From JAEUIA01 sp034440255 (GTDB lineage: Bacteria; Planctomycetota; UBA1135; GCA-002686595): DNA of 14,749 nucleotides. Shown here piece by piece: positions 1 through 6,837 of the stretch. The DNA is taken from the NCBI GenBank assembly GCA_034440255.1, contig JAWXBU010000112.1:1-14749 (forward strand), given 5' to 3'. A program made the position numbers and the translations under genes. Position 1 is the first letter of the stretch. Each line of letters opens with the position of its first letter. The notes below the pieces were generated by a model. The model had not been told where the DNA came from, ran no database searches, and saw nothing but the letters and a program-made list of their open reading frames with translations.

Positions 1-78
1 ACGCACCCGGCCGCTCGCGTCGACGAACTCACGCCCGATCGCTGGAAGGCGCTCTTCGGTGTCCAGGCCAAAAGCTGA
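1..78 (+). CDS. C-terminal end of an unidentified protein (partial)
   Basis: The frame is open from the left edge and ends in TGA at 76-78, giving 25 residues that finish RWKALFGVQAKS. Codon third positions are mostly G or C, as in the real genes of the window. The pattern R-x-D-E-L-T-P-x-x-W-x-x-L-F loosely recalls the closing segment of KsgA/RsmA-type rRNA dimethyltransferases, but 25 residues are far too few for an assignment. The stop lies just after a run of four A's (70-73). Removing one A would carry this frame into the coding-like stretch that follows, so this may be a false or mutational end and not the true C-terminus. Confidence 0.4.
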   Translation, partial: THPAARVDELTPDRWKALFGVQAKS

Positions 79-283
79 GGGACCGGCGGACGCTTACGAC
101 AAATGCCATCCAGTGCTCACGCGCAAGGACATGATGGGCGCGTTCGAACTCGCGTTCTACGGTTGGCTCGAAGGCGCCGCGCACCAGTTCTTCGGGCCGA
201 ACAACGCGACGGATCTGTGGGAGGTCAAGAAGCTCAACCACACAGCCATGGTGCACTTGAGCGTGGGCGCTGCACACGAAACC
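74..283 (+). pseudogene. Coding-like stretch without proper start or end; frameshifted or decayed gene
   Basis: In the frame starting at 74 (offset by one from the preceding partial frame), about 70 codons show the high G/C third-position pattern of a real gene. The translation is protein-like, with segments such as MMGAFELAFYGWLEGAAHQF and NNATDLWEVKKLNHT. It has no convincing ribosome site or start of its own. The coding character fades after about 283, and the frame then stays open to about 540 only as antisense of top6B. Deleting one base in the A4 run at 70-73 would join it to the partial frame at 1-78. I do not recognise the family. It could be a sequencing or assembly indel in a gene that enters from the left, or a true pseudogene. 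The bases from about 284 to 323 hold nothing I can identify. Confidence 0.4.
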
Positions 284-323
284 TCTTCCGGTTGGGCGTC
301 CTGCTCGTTGTCCACAACTCCCG

Positions 324-2213
324 TCAGAACTTGCGACTCTTCTGCAACACGTCGTCGAGCGTCTTCACCGTCTCGTCCCGCGCCGCATCATCCAGATCGA
401 GGATCTCCTGCAGCGCGATCCCGATGTGCGGAATGTACGTCTCGATATAGTTGCGCTTGTCGAATTCCGACTGCAAACGCTTGCCCTTGCGGATGTACGT
501 GCCCAAGCGTCGACCGCATTCCTGCAGGCCGAGCTTGATCTCCTTCATGATCTCTTCGTAGGAGGCGATCGCTTCCTTCGACTCGGATGTGAAGGGGACC
601 CACACGCTTGCGATGTGCACCATCACCGCCATCGCGCCCAACGGCAGCGCGCCCTTCGGATGCTGCAAACCGTACGCGCGCCAATTCGTTTGGATGACGG
701 CCTTTGTGACCGCGCACGCAGCTTGTTGATGCAGGAGGGGCACACGGTTGGCGAAGCGCAGCACGCGGATCGGTTCGTCCGCGTTGCCGACGAGTTCTTC
801 GGTCGCGACGACGGCCTTGTCCTTCTTCACGATGCGACCTTCCGTCGTCACATCGAGCCCGACACCGCCCGGCTTGCCGTACGCGATACCGACTTCGATC
901 ACGAACGGATTGCCGCGGTACACCGCCGGCGTGCGTGAATTGGCGAAATAGAAATCGGCCTCGAGCTCTTTCTTCAAGCCTGACAGCACCAGCTCTTCGC
1001 CGATCGGCGAGATGCAGTTCGTGCTCGGCGCCATGATCTTCGACTTCTGGATCGCGACGTGCAGCGCACTCGCTTCCTCGCGCGCGATGCGCGCCGGATG
1101 CGCTTTCTCCGAGACTTTCGCGAGCTTGCAGATGTCGAGCGCGACCTTTGGCCCGACGCGCGAGAACTCTTCCTGCATGAAACCGGTCAGCGTGCGCGAC
1201 TCCGTTTCCTTCAACATCCCGATCAAGCGACCGAGTTCGACCCCGTGCGGATGCGGTTTGATCTCTTCGACGGCAGCGGGCAGTTCCTTCGTCGAACGTT
1301 CGTACGTGACCTTCTCGGCACCCGGATCGGTGTAGTGGATCGTGACGTGCGGATTCGCGATCGCCGTCTGCTTCAAGTACATGTCGACCGAGCGCAAACC
1401 TTTCTGGTAGCGCGCTTCCATCTCGATCTCGACGCGCGTGCCGTGATCCTTCTCCCACGCGCTCGTCTTCTTGTCGTGGATGTCGGGCTTGTTCTGCGCG
1501 GTGTCGACGGACAACAGGAACTCGTGCGCTTCGGCGCGTTTGCTCGTGCGCGACAAAATGCGCGCCGGTTTGCCGGTCGTGAGTTGGCCGTACATGACGG
1601 CCGCGCTGATGCCGATGCCTTGTTGACCGCGCGATTGGCTGAGCTTGTGGAACTTCGATCCGTACAGAAGCTTCCCGAACACTTTGCCGATCTGCTCGGC
1701 GACGATGCCCGGACCGTTGTCCTCCACGATCATGCGGAAGCGGTCTTCGCCCGTCGGCGTGATCTCGACCGAGATTTCGGGCAGGATGCCGGCTTCCTCG
1801 CACGCGTCGAGCGAGTTGTCGACCGCTTCTTTCACCGCGGTGAGCAGCGCTTTCAGCGGCGAATCGAATCCGAGCAAGTGCCGGTTCTTCGTGAAGAACT
1901 CTGCGACCGAAATGTCGCGTTGCTTCGTCGCCATTTCGGCGGCCGACTTGCGCGTGCCAGTGCGCTCGCCCGAGTCGCTCGACTTTTCGGCCTTAGCCTT
2001 CGCCTCGACCTTCGTGGACGCCGCGGGCTCGCTCTCGACGGGAGTCTCGACAGTCGCGTTCTTCGCAGGCTTGGAAGGGGCTGATTCGGCTGTTTCCGAG
2101 CCCTTTTTAGCGCTCGCCTTCTTCGCGCCCGCCGGTTTCTTGGAGCTCACGCGCTCCTCCTCGTTCTCGATCTCGTCGAAGAGCGTCGGTGTTTGGTCCG
2201 TGGTGTCGTCCAT
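324..2213 (-). CDS. top6B: DNA topoisomerase VI subunit B (type IIB topoisomerase, ATPase subunit)
   Basis: This is the ATP-binding subunit of topoisomerase VI, which with the A subunit passes one duplex through another to relax and decatenate DNA. Of its 629 residues, 1-98 form a tail rich in Lys, Ala, Ser and Glu. The family core begins at about 100 (ISVAEFFTKN). The GHKL (Bergerat) ATP site shows an N-box EAVDNSLDA (129-137), DNGPGI (165-170) and GQQGIG (196-201). An H2TH-like region spans about 320-410. The transducer domain from about 415 contains RFANRVPLLHQQ (486-497) and QHPKG (517-521), where K520 is a candidate switch lysine. Without the tail, the length of about 530 fits archaeal Top6B. 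It is the last gene of the mqnA operon, 32 nt after the zinc-ribbon gene. No A subunit follows it. The family is certain; whether it forms an active enzyme depends on an A subunit elsewhere. Confidence 0.95.
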   Translation of the reverse strand: MDDTTDQTPTLFDEIENEEERVSSKKPAGAKKASAKKGSETAESAPSKPAKNATVETPVESEPAASTKVEAKAKAEKSSDSGERTGTRKSAAEMATKQRDISVAEFFTKNRHLLGFDSPLKALLTAVKEAVDNSLDACEEAGILPEISVEITPTGEDRFRMIVEDNGPGIVAEQIGKVFGKLLYGSKFHKLSQSRGQQGIGISAAVMYGQLTTGKPARILSRTSKRAEAHEFLLSVDTAQNKPDIHDKKTSAWEKDHGTRVEIEMEARYQKGLRSVDMYLKQTAIANPHVTIHYTDPGAEKVTYERSTKELPAAVEEIKPHPHGVELGRLIGMLKETESRTLTGFMQEEFSRVGPKVALDICKLAKVSEKAHPARIAREEASALHVAIQKSKIMAPSTNCISPIGEELVLSGLKKELEADFYFANSRTPAVYRGNPFVIEVGIAYGKPGGVGLDVTTEGRIVKKDKAVVATEELVGNADEPIRVLRFANRVPLLHQQAACAVTKAVIQTNWRAYGLQHPKGALPLGAMAVMVHIASVWVPFTSESKEAIASYEEIMKEIKLGLQECGRRLGTYIRKGKRLQSEFDKRNYIETYIPHIGIALQEILDLDDAARDETVKTLDDVLQKSRKF

Positions 2214-2245
2214 GCCCGCCTATCTATCAGTCCGCCGCGCGACGC

Positions 2246-2431
2246 TCAACCGAGGAGACGCCACACTCCCCACGCGAAGAGCAACACGGGCGGAGCGGAC
2301 GACAGACAGCCGATCGAGAGGAAGCGTTTCTGCAGCGAACCGGCGCAATGCGGACACACGCGCGGCGTCGGTTTCGTGAGCGCGCTGCCGCAGTGCGGGC
2401 ACGTTTTCGTATTGAGAATGCGAGGGGACAT
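2246..2431 (-). CDS. Small zinc-ribbon protein with a C-terminal membrane segment
   Basis: This is a 61-residue protein starting MSPRILNTKTCPHCGS. Two CPHC knuckles, C11/C14 and C26/C29, form a compact zinc ribbon. Residues about 39-60, including APPVLLFAWGVWRLL, are hydrophobic and suggest one transmembrane helix, so the ribbon is probably anchored on the inner membrane. The ATG overlaps the mqnA stop codon by one base (TGATG), and GAAGG lies 6 nt upstream of it, so translation is probably coupled to mqnA. The top6B start follows 32 nt after its stop. The competing overlapping frame on this strand (2220-2402) has an arginine-rich composition and no motif. The function is unknown. Short zinc-ribbon membrane proteins of this kind are common and usually uncharacterised. 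Confidence 0.75.
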   Translation of the reverse strand: MSPRILNTKTCPHCGSALTKPTPRVCPHCAGSLQKRFLSIGCLSSAPPVLLFAWGVWRLLG

Positions 2432-3315
2432 CAGGCGCCTTCGATGGGTGAGGGCGAGAGCGTACCGTCGCACAATCCGAGCGCCGCCGCTTCGTCGCGA
2501 AAACGAGTCAACGCGCGCTGCATGGCCGCGCCGGGCTCGTACAGACATTCTTCGACGAGGTAGCGGCGACATTTCTCGGGCGGAAGATTCCAGGTCGCGG
2601 CTGCTTCGTCGGCGAGCTTCTCGCGCGCCGCACGACCGCGAGTGCGTGCGCGTCGAAACGCCTCGACGTGCGGTTCTTCGAGCGCAGCATCGGCCCGCAC
2701 GATCCAACACGCGAACACGAAAGGCAGCGCGGTTCGCAGAGCCCACTCGCGTGAGGGATTGAAGACCGGCAGTTCGGGCTCGGTCCAGTGCTCGCGCAAG
2801 GCCGCGTCGCCGATGCGCAGCCAAGCTTCGGTTGCAGCTTCGCGTGGATCGCGGCCGGGCGCGACCTCGACGAATTCAGGCGCTGTTTGCGGTTTGCCGT
2901 TGCCCGGCGCGTCGAGATCGCGACCGCACAGAATGCGCACGAGCGTCGCCGCCGCGCGACTGGCCGGATCGAGCGCGATCGAGCGCACGTCCCGAATCGG
3001 TCGGCGCAAGAACAGCTGCACGCTGGCGACTTCGCTCGCGCCTGCGACGGCGATTCCGTCGATGTAGCGATACCCCGGCGCACGGAACAACTCGATCGAA
3101 CTGACGAGCGCGACGTCGAGCTCACCGCTACGCAAGCGCACGACGAGTTCCGCAGGGACGTGCTTCGAAAACTCGATTGCAGGTTCGTGCTCGAGCCCCA
3201 GATCGAGCGGTCGCCCGACGAGGTAGGGGACGCTGCCGACGCGCAATCGTCGCAGCGCAGTGTGGTCGGCGACGGGCATTCCGACGATGGTACTTCGCGA
3301 CGCCGCACGAACCAT
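2431..3315 (-). CDS. mqnA: Chorismate dehydratase MqnA (futalosine pathway of menaquinone synthesis)
   Basis: MqnA converts chorismate to 3-[(1-carboxyvinyl)oxy]benzoate, the first step of the futalosine route to menaquinone, in the cytoplasm. The 294-residue product carries the family landmarks in order: SVPYLVGRPL (28-37), GELDVALVSSIE (64-75), the SR-containing segment LDPASRAAATLVRIL (115-129), AWLRIGDAAL (164-173) and LPFVFACWIV (197-206). The fold is that of a periplasmic-binding protein without a signal peptide. I chose the ATG at 3315 because GGAGG sits 7 nt upstream. An inner ATG at 3279 lacks such a site, and an upstream ATG at 3462 would run into the divergent gene. It heads the operon with the zinc-ribbon gene and top6B. 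No other menaquinone gene is in the window, so mqnB, mqnC and mqnD must lie elsewhere if the pathway is complete. Confidence 0.9.
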   Translation of the reverse strand: MVRAASRSTIVGMPVADHTALRRLRVGSVPYLVGRPLDLGLEHEPAIEFSKHVPAELVVRLRSGELDVALVSSIELFRAPGYRYIDGIAVAGASEVASVQLFLRRPIRDVRSIALDPASRAAATLVRILCGRDLDAPGNGKPQTAPEFVEVAPGRDPREAATEAWLRIGDAALREHWTEPELPVFNPSREWALRTALPFVFACWIVRADAALEEPHVEAFRRARTRGRAAREKLADEAAATWNLPPEKCRRYLVEECLYEPGAAMQRALTRFRDEAAALGLCDGTLSPSPIEGA

Positions 3316-3322
3316 GCGCCAA

Positions 3323-3327
3323 CCTCC
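3323..3327 (-). promoter_or_regulatory. Shine-Dalgarno site deciding the mqnA start
   Basis: GGAGG on the minus strand lies 7 nt before the ATG at 3315. It is one of the few clear ribosome sites in the window and selects this ATG over the alternatives at 3279 and 3462. Confidence 0.7.
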
Positions 3328-3453
3328 GGCGTCGTCGTGGTTGCTTCCCGGCGCGATGCTTTCGCTCGCGCGTCGACTCGCTGTTGGCGAAGTTTCCAGG
3401 GATCGTGTCGAATGTCCGCCCGCATTCGTGCATAGGGCTCGCCCAATCCTCCC

Positions 3454-4140
3454 ATGATCCAACTCGACGGCATTCTCGGTTCACTCGTTCGCGGAGCACT
3501 CGGTGCGCGCGCCAAACCGCACAACCAAGTCGCGCGTTTTCTGGGCGGCGGCAACAAGTCGTTCCTCAACACGGGCACGATTTTGACTGCGGCGGCTCTG
3601 GGATTCGGCGCGTACGAAATCTGGCGCACGCGCGGCGGCGGATCGACCGCGAACGCGACGATCGGCGGTAGCGGACCTCTGTCGCCGGACAGTCTGCCTG
3701 CGAACGTGATGCCGACTCGTCCGTCGCTGCCGCCGCCTTTGCCGGGCTCGCGCTCCAGCGTCGAAGTGGTCGCGAACACGAGCGACGGATTGCCGCGTAT
3801 CGCCGCATTGCTCGTGAGCGCCGCGCGCTCCGACGGAGAACTGGGCGAGGCCGAATACGCGCGCATTCTCTCCGAAGCGCGCGCAGCCGGCGCCGACAAA
3901 GGCGTGCTGCAAGAGCTTTCGAATCCGCGTCCGCTCGAAGCGATCGTCGCGGGCGTGAACGATCCGAAACTGGCGAGCGATCTGTACACGCTCGCGTTCG
4001 CCGTCGTGCGCGCCGACTCCAGCGTGAACCCGGCCGAGCGCGCGTGGTTGGATCGATTGAGCACACTCTTGAGGCTCGATCGCAACTCTGTCGAACGACT
4101 CGAGAAGGCCGCTGCGCAGAGCATCGCTCGCGCCACCTGA
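3454..4140 (+). CDS. DUF533/TerB-like inner-membrane-associated protein
   Basis: The protein has 228 residues. The N-terminal part (1-40) is polar. Residues 40-57 (TGTILTAAALGFGAYEIW) form a probable membrane segment resembling the Gly/Ala-rich segment before the tellurite-resistance-like domain in DUF533 (YebE) proteins. A Pro/Ser/Gly-rich linker covers about 60-110. From about 113 to 225 follows an all-helical TerB-like domain with two acidic repeats: SAARSDGELGEAEYARIL and VVRADSSVNPAERAWLDRL. TerB-like domains bind metal ions through such acidic residues, but the role of DUF533 proteins is not established. The start has no Shine-Dalgarno site. It is divergent from mqnA across 138 nt and followed 76 nt later by the AIM24 gene on the same strand, with which it may be cotranscribed. 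Confidence 0.7.
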   Translation: MIQLDGILGSLVRGALGARAKPHNQVARFLGGGNKSFLNTGTILTAAALGFGAYEIWRTRGGGSTANATIGGSGPLSPDSLPANVMPTRPSLPPPLPGSRSSVEVVANTSDGLPRIAALLVSAARSDGELGEAEYARILSEARAAGADKGVLQELSNPRPLEAIVAGVNDPKLASDLYTLAFAVVRADSSVNPAERAWLDRLSTLLRLDRNSVERLEKAAAQSIARAT

Positions 4141-4216
4141 CCCAAGAGCACACGCGCCGCGCACGCGCCGACCTTTCGCTCACATCCCCACGAACGCACT
4201 CGATCACGACGATTCC

Positions 4217-5224
4217 ATGAGCAACACGAACAATTGGTACATGTCGATCGGCGGCCACCAAGTCGGCCCCGTCTCCGAAAACGAAGTGATCGCGAGCATC
4301 CGCTCGAAGACGATCGACGGCACGTCGCTCGTCTGGGGGCCCGAGCTGAAAGAGTGGACACCGCTCGCCAAAGTGCCGCGTTTTGCCGCAGAAATCAGTG
4401 GTTCCAAGGTTCCGCCGCCGCACGCGCCGTCGATGCCCGGCCGCCGTGCACACGATATCGACTTCATCATCCGCGGTGACGACATGCAGTTCGTAGAGGT
4501 CGAGCTCGACCCGGGAGAATGCGCGATCGCCGAAGCCGGTTCGATGATGTACATGACGAACGGCATCGCGATGCAGACGGTGTTCGGCGACGGCAACGCG
4601 CAGAGCCAGGGGTTCCTCGGCAAGCTCGTCGGCGCCGGCAAGCGCATCGTGACGGGCGAGAGCTTGTTCATGACCGTGTACGAGAACAAAGGGCAAGGCA
4701 AGCAGCGCGTCGCGTTCGCAGCGCCCTATCCGGGCAAGATCCTGCCGATGGATCTCGCGCAACTCGGCGGCGAACTCATCTGTCAGAAGGATTCGTTCTT
4801 GTGCGCCGCACGCGGCGTCGAGATGAGCATCGCGTTCCAGAAGCGCATCGGCGTCGGCCTCTTCGGCGGCGAAGGCTTCATCATGCAGCGCTTGACCGGC
4901 GACGGACTGACGTTCGTGCACGCCGGCGGATGCGTGCACTCGATGGATCTTGCAGGAGGCGAGACGTTGCGCATCGACACTGGCTGCGTCGTCGCGTATC
5001 AACCGACGATCGACTTCGACATTCAATTCGTCGGCGGCATCAAGACGGCGCTGTTCGGCGGCGAGGGTTTGTTCTTCGCGACGCTGCGTGGACCGGGCCG
5101 AGTTTGGCTGCAATCGCTGCCTCTTTCGCGTCTTGCCGACCGCATCACGTCGGCCAGTCGATCGCGCAAGGAGGAAGGCTCCGTTCTCGGTGGCCTGGGC
5201 AATTTGCTCGACGGGCGCGAGTAG
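4217..5224 (+). CDS. GYF_2 domain fused to an AIM24 (TIGR00266) family protein
   Basis: The product has 335 residues. Residues about 6-57 match the GYF_2 pattern: W7, GPVS (17-20), an aromatic W40 and EW (46-47). These small modules occur in bacterial membrane-linked proteins and are thought to bind peptides. After a Pro-rich linker (about 62-76), residues about 79-310 form the AIM24/TIGR00266 beta-rich domain. Typical segments are GECAIAEAGSMMYM (100-113), FLGKLVGAGKRIVTGESLFM (133-152), GLFGGEGFIMQRLTGDG (214-230) and KTALFGGEGLFFATLRGPG (276-294). The domain is named after a yeast mitochondrial protein; its bacterial role is unknown. The C-terminal tail (312-335) is Ser/Arg/Gly-rich. The ATG has no visible ribosome site. 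It lies 76 nt after the DUF533 gene and 33 nt before the methyltransferase gene. Confidence 0.85.
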   Translation: MSNTNNWYMSIGGHQVGPVSENEVIASIRSKTIDGTSLVWGPELKEWTPLAKVPRFAAEISGSKVPPPHAPSMPGRRAHDIDFIIRGDDMQFVEVELDPGECAIAEAGSMMYMTNGIAMQTVFGDGNAQSQGFLGKLVGAGKRIVTGESLFMTVYENKGQGKQRVAFAAPYPGKILPMDLAQLGGELICQKDSFLCAARGVEMSIAFQKRIGVGLFGGEGFIMQRLTGDGLTFVHAGGCVHSMDLAGGETLRIDTGCVVAYQPTIDFDIQFVGGIKTALFGGEGLFFATLRGPGRVWLQSLPLSRLADRITSASRSRKEEGSVLGGLGNLLDGRE

Positions 5225-5242
5225 TCGCGGCACCCACCGAGC

Positions 5243-5248
5243 TATCCT
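5243..5248 (+). promoter_or_regulatory. Candidate -10 hexamer TATCCT just before the methyltransferase start
   Basis: TATCCT ends 9 nt before the ATG at 5258. Transcription normally begins about 7 nt after a -10 element, so the message would have almost no leader. No matching -35 element is visible. It is one of several TA-box hexamers placed this way in the window. Confidence 0.3.
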
Positions 5249-5257
5249 GCGAACTCC

Positions 5258-6142
5258 ATGAGCGGTCTCCGTCCCAGCGTTTTCGCGTTCCCGAAGTTCG
5301 CGGACTACGCGCTCGTTGATTCGGGCGGTGCGGAAAAATTGGAGCGCTTAGGGCGCACCACGCTGCGTCGACCGGATCCGCAGGCGATGTGGTCGAAGCG
5401 GCTCGACGCGAAAAAGTGGGACGCGGCGGATCTCGTGTTCGTGCGCGAATCCGACCGCGGAGGTCGCTGGCAAGCACGCGGCGGAGCGCGAGTCCCGCCG
5501 GAATGGTCGGTGCGCTTCGACGGTGCGACGTTTCTCGTGCGACCGACGCCGTTCAAGCACGTCGGCCTCTTTCCCGAGCAAGCCGCGAATTGGGAGCACG
5601 TCGCGAGCGTGCGCCAACGCTTCGACGTCGAGCGACCGCGACTCTTGAACCTGTTCGGATATACAGGGGCCGCGAGCGTCTTGGCCGCGCAAGCCGGATA
5701 CGAGGTCACGCACGTCGACGCTTCGAAGACGTCGGTGACATGGACGCGCGAAAATGCGACAGCTTCGGGACTGGCCGCCGATGCATTGCGAGTGGTCGTC
5801 GACGATGCACTCGCATTCACACGCCGTGAAGCACGGCGTAAGACGAGTTACCACGTCGTGTTGCTCGATCCGCCGCACCACGGACGTGGGCCGAAAGGCG
5901 AGACGTGGCAGTTCGAGGACGACATCGCGCCGTTGATTCACGCAGTGAAAGACGTGATCGGCGAGCGCGCGCTCGTCATTCTCTCGACGTACGCGATCGG
6001 TTGTTCACCGCTCACGTTCGAGAACCTGCTTGGCGAACTCGGCGCCGGCTCCGTCGACGCCGGCGAACTCGCCCTGCCCGAAGAAGACGGCCAGCGCTTG
6101 CTGCCGTGCGGCTTCTGCGCGCGTTTTTCGCGGGGAATTTGA
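5258..6142 (+). CDS. Class I SAM-dependent RNA methyltransferase, RlmI-like (COG1092 type)
   Basis: The product has 294 residues. An N-terminal beta-rich part (1-95) precedes the segment HVGLFPEQAANWEHV (101-115), characteristic of RlmI-like enzymes. SAM motif I is LLNLFGYTGAAS (129-140), followed by the acidic turn HVDASK (152-157). The catalytic-type motif LLDPPHHGRGPKG (202-214) closes the active site. Known relatives methylate C5 of cytosine in 23S rRNA. This member lacks an obvious PUA domain and could act on another RNA position, so I give no symbol. It starts at an ATG without a Shine-Dalgarno site. The stop is 2 nt from the GTG start of the pseudouridine synthase, so the two RNA-modifying enzymes are probably cotranslated. 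A substrate in ribosomal RNA is inferred from family and neighbour. Confidence 0.85.
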   Translation: MSGLRPSVFAFPKFADYALVDSGGAEKLERLGRTTLRRPDPQAMWSKRLDAKKWDAADLVFVRESDRGGRWQARGGARVPPEWSVRFDGATFLVRPTPFKHVGLFPEQAANWEHVASVRQRFDVERPRLLNLFGYTGAASVLAAQAGYEVTHVDASKTSVTWTRENATASGLAADALRVVVDDALAFTRREARRKTSYHVVLLDPPHHGRGPKGETWQFEDDIAPLIHAVKDVIGERALVILSTYAIGCSPLTFENLLGELGAGSVDAGELALPEEDGQRLLPCGFCARFSRGI

Positions 6143-6144
6143 GC

Positions 6145-6837
6145 GTGCGCCACGACCTCGAGGTGCTCTTCTCCGACAACCACTTGCTCGTCGTCGCGAA
6201 ACCGGCTGGCGTTCCGGCGGTGCCCGACGAGACCGGTGACGAGAGCTTGTTCGACATCGCGAAGGAGTGGGTGCGTCGCGAATTCGCGAAGGAGGGCGAC
6301 GTGTTCCTCGGCATCGTGCACCGCCTCGATCGTCCCGTTTCAGGCGTGATGGTGTTCGCGCGCACGTCGAAGTCTGCCTCGCGACTCTCTGAACAATTCC
6401 GCACGCGCATGGCTCACAAGACGTACTGGGGCGTCGGCGAAGGCGAACCGCGCGCTCGGTCGGGCGCGCTGTCGCAGTGGCTCGTGAAAGACGAATCCAC
6501 GAACCGTGTGCGAGTCGTCGAGCGACCGAGCGCGATCGCCAAGCAAGCGATCACGCGCTGGCGCGTGCTCGAGTGTAGAGCCGGTCGCACGCTTTACGAA
6601 CTGACTCCCGAGACCGGCCGGCCGCATCAACTGCGCGTCGCGGCCGCGTCGCTCGGCACGCCGCTGCTCGGCGATCTGAAATACGGCGCGTCTGCACCGC
6701 TCCCCGACAAGAGCATCGCTCTGCACGCAGTCGCGCTCGAGTTCGAGCACCCGACGCTGAAAGAGCGCCTGAAATTCAGCGCGCCGACGCCGGATCAGCC
6801 GGCGTGGGACTTCGCTCTCACGCAGCGGCCGTCTTGA
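6145..6837 (+). CDS. RluA-family pseudouridine synthase
   Basis: This enzyme isomerises uridine to pseudouridine in rRNA or tRNA. The 230-residue product contains HRLDRPVSG (59-67) with catalytic Asp62, the substrate-side segment ETGRPHQLRV (156-165) and LLGDLKYG (174-181), all diagnostic of the RluA family. There is no N-terminal S4 domain, so it resembles the shorter RluA/RluC-like single-domain forms; the target site cannot be told from sequence. I chose the GTG at 6145 because GGGGA lies 8 nt upstream and the family core begins directly after it; a TTG at 6139 is the alternative. It follows the methyltransferase gene by 2 nt. Its last 20 bases overlap the convergent 3' end of the HDOD gene (6818-6837). 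Confidence 0.9.
   Translation: MRHDLEVLFSDNHLLVVAKPAGVPAVPDETGDESLFDIAKEWVRREFAKEGDVFLGIVHRLDRPVSGVMVFARTSKSASRLSEQFRTRMAHKTYWGVGEGEPRARSGALSQWLVKDESTNRVRVVERPSAIAKQAITRWRVLECRAGRTLYELTPETGRPHQLRVAAASLGTPLLGDLKYGASAPLPDKSIALHAVALEFEHPTLKERLKFSAPTPDQPAWDFALTQRPS

Noticed and set aside
1059..2084. A 341-codon plus-strand open frame
   Set aside because: It is antisense to top6B, Arg-rich and lacks motifs.
3316..3462. Upstream ATG at 3462 for mqnA
   Set aside because: The extra residues resemble no MqnA protein and would overlap the start of the divergent DUF533 gene.
6818..6837. 20-nt overlap of convergent genes
   Set aside because: Both stops are well supported and such tail-to-tail overlaps are common in compact genomes.
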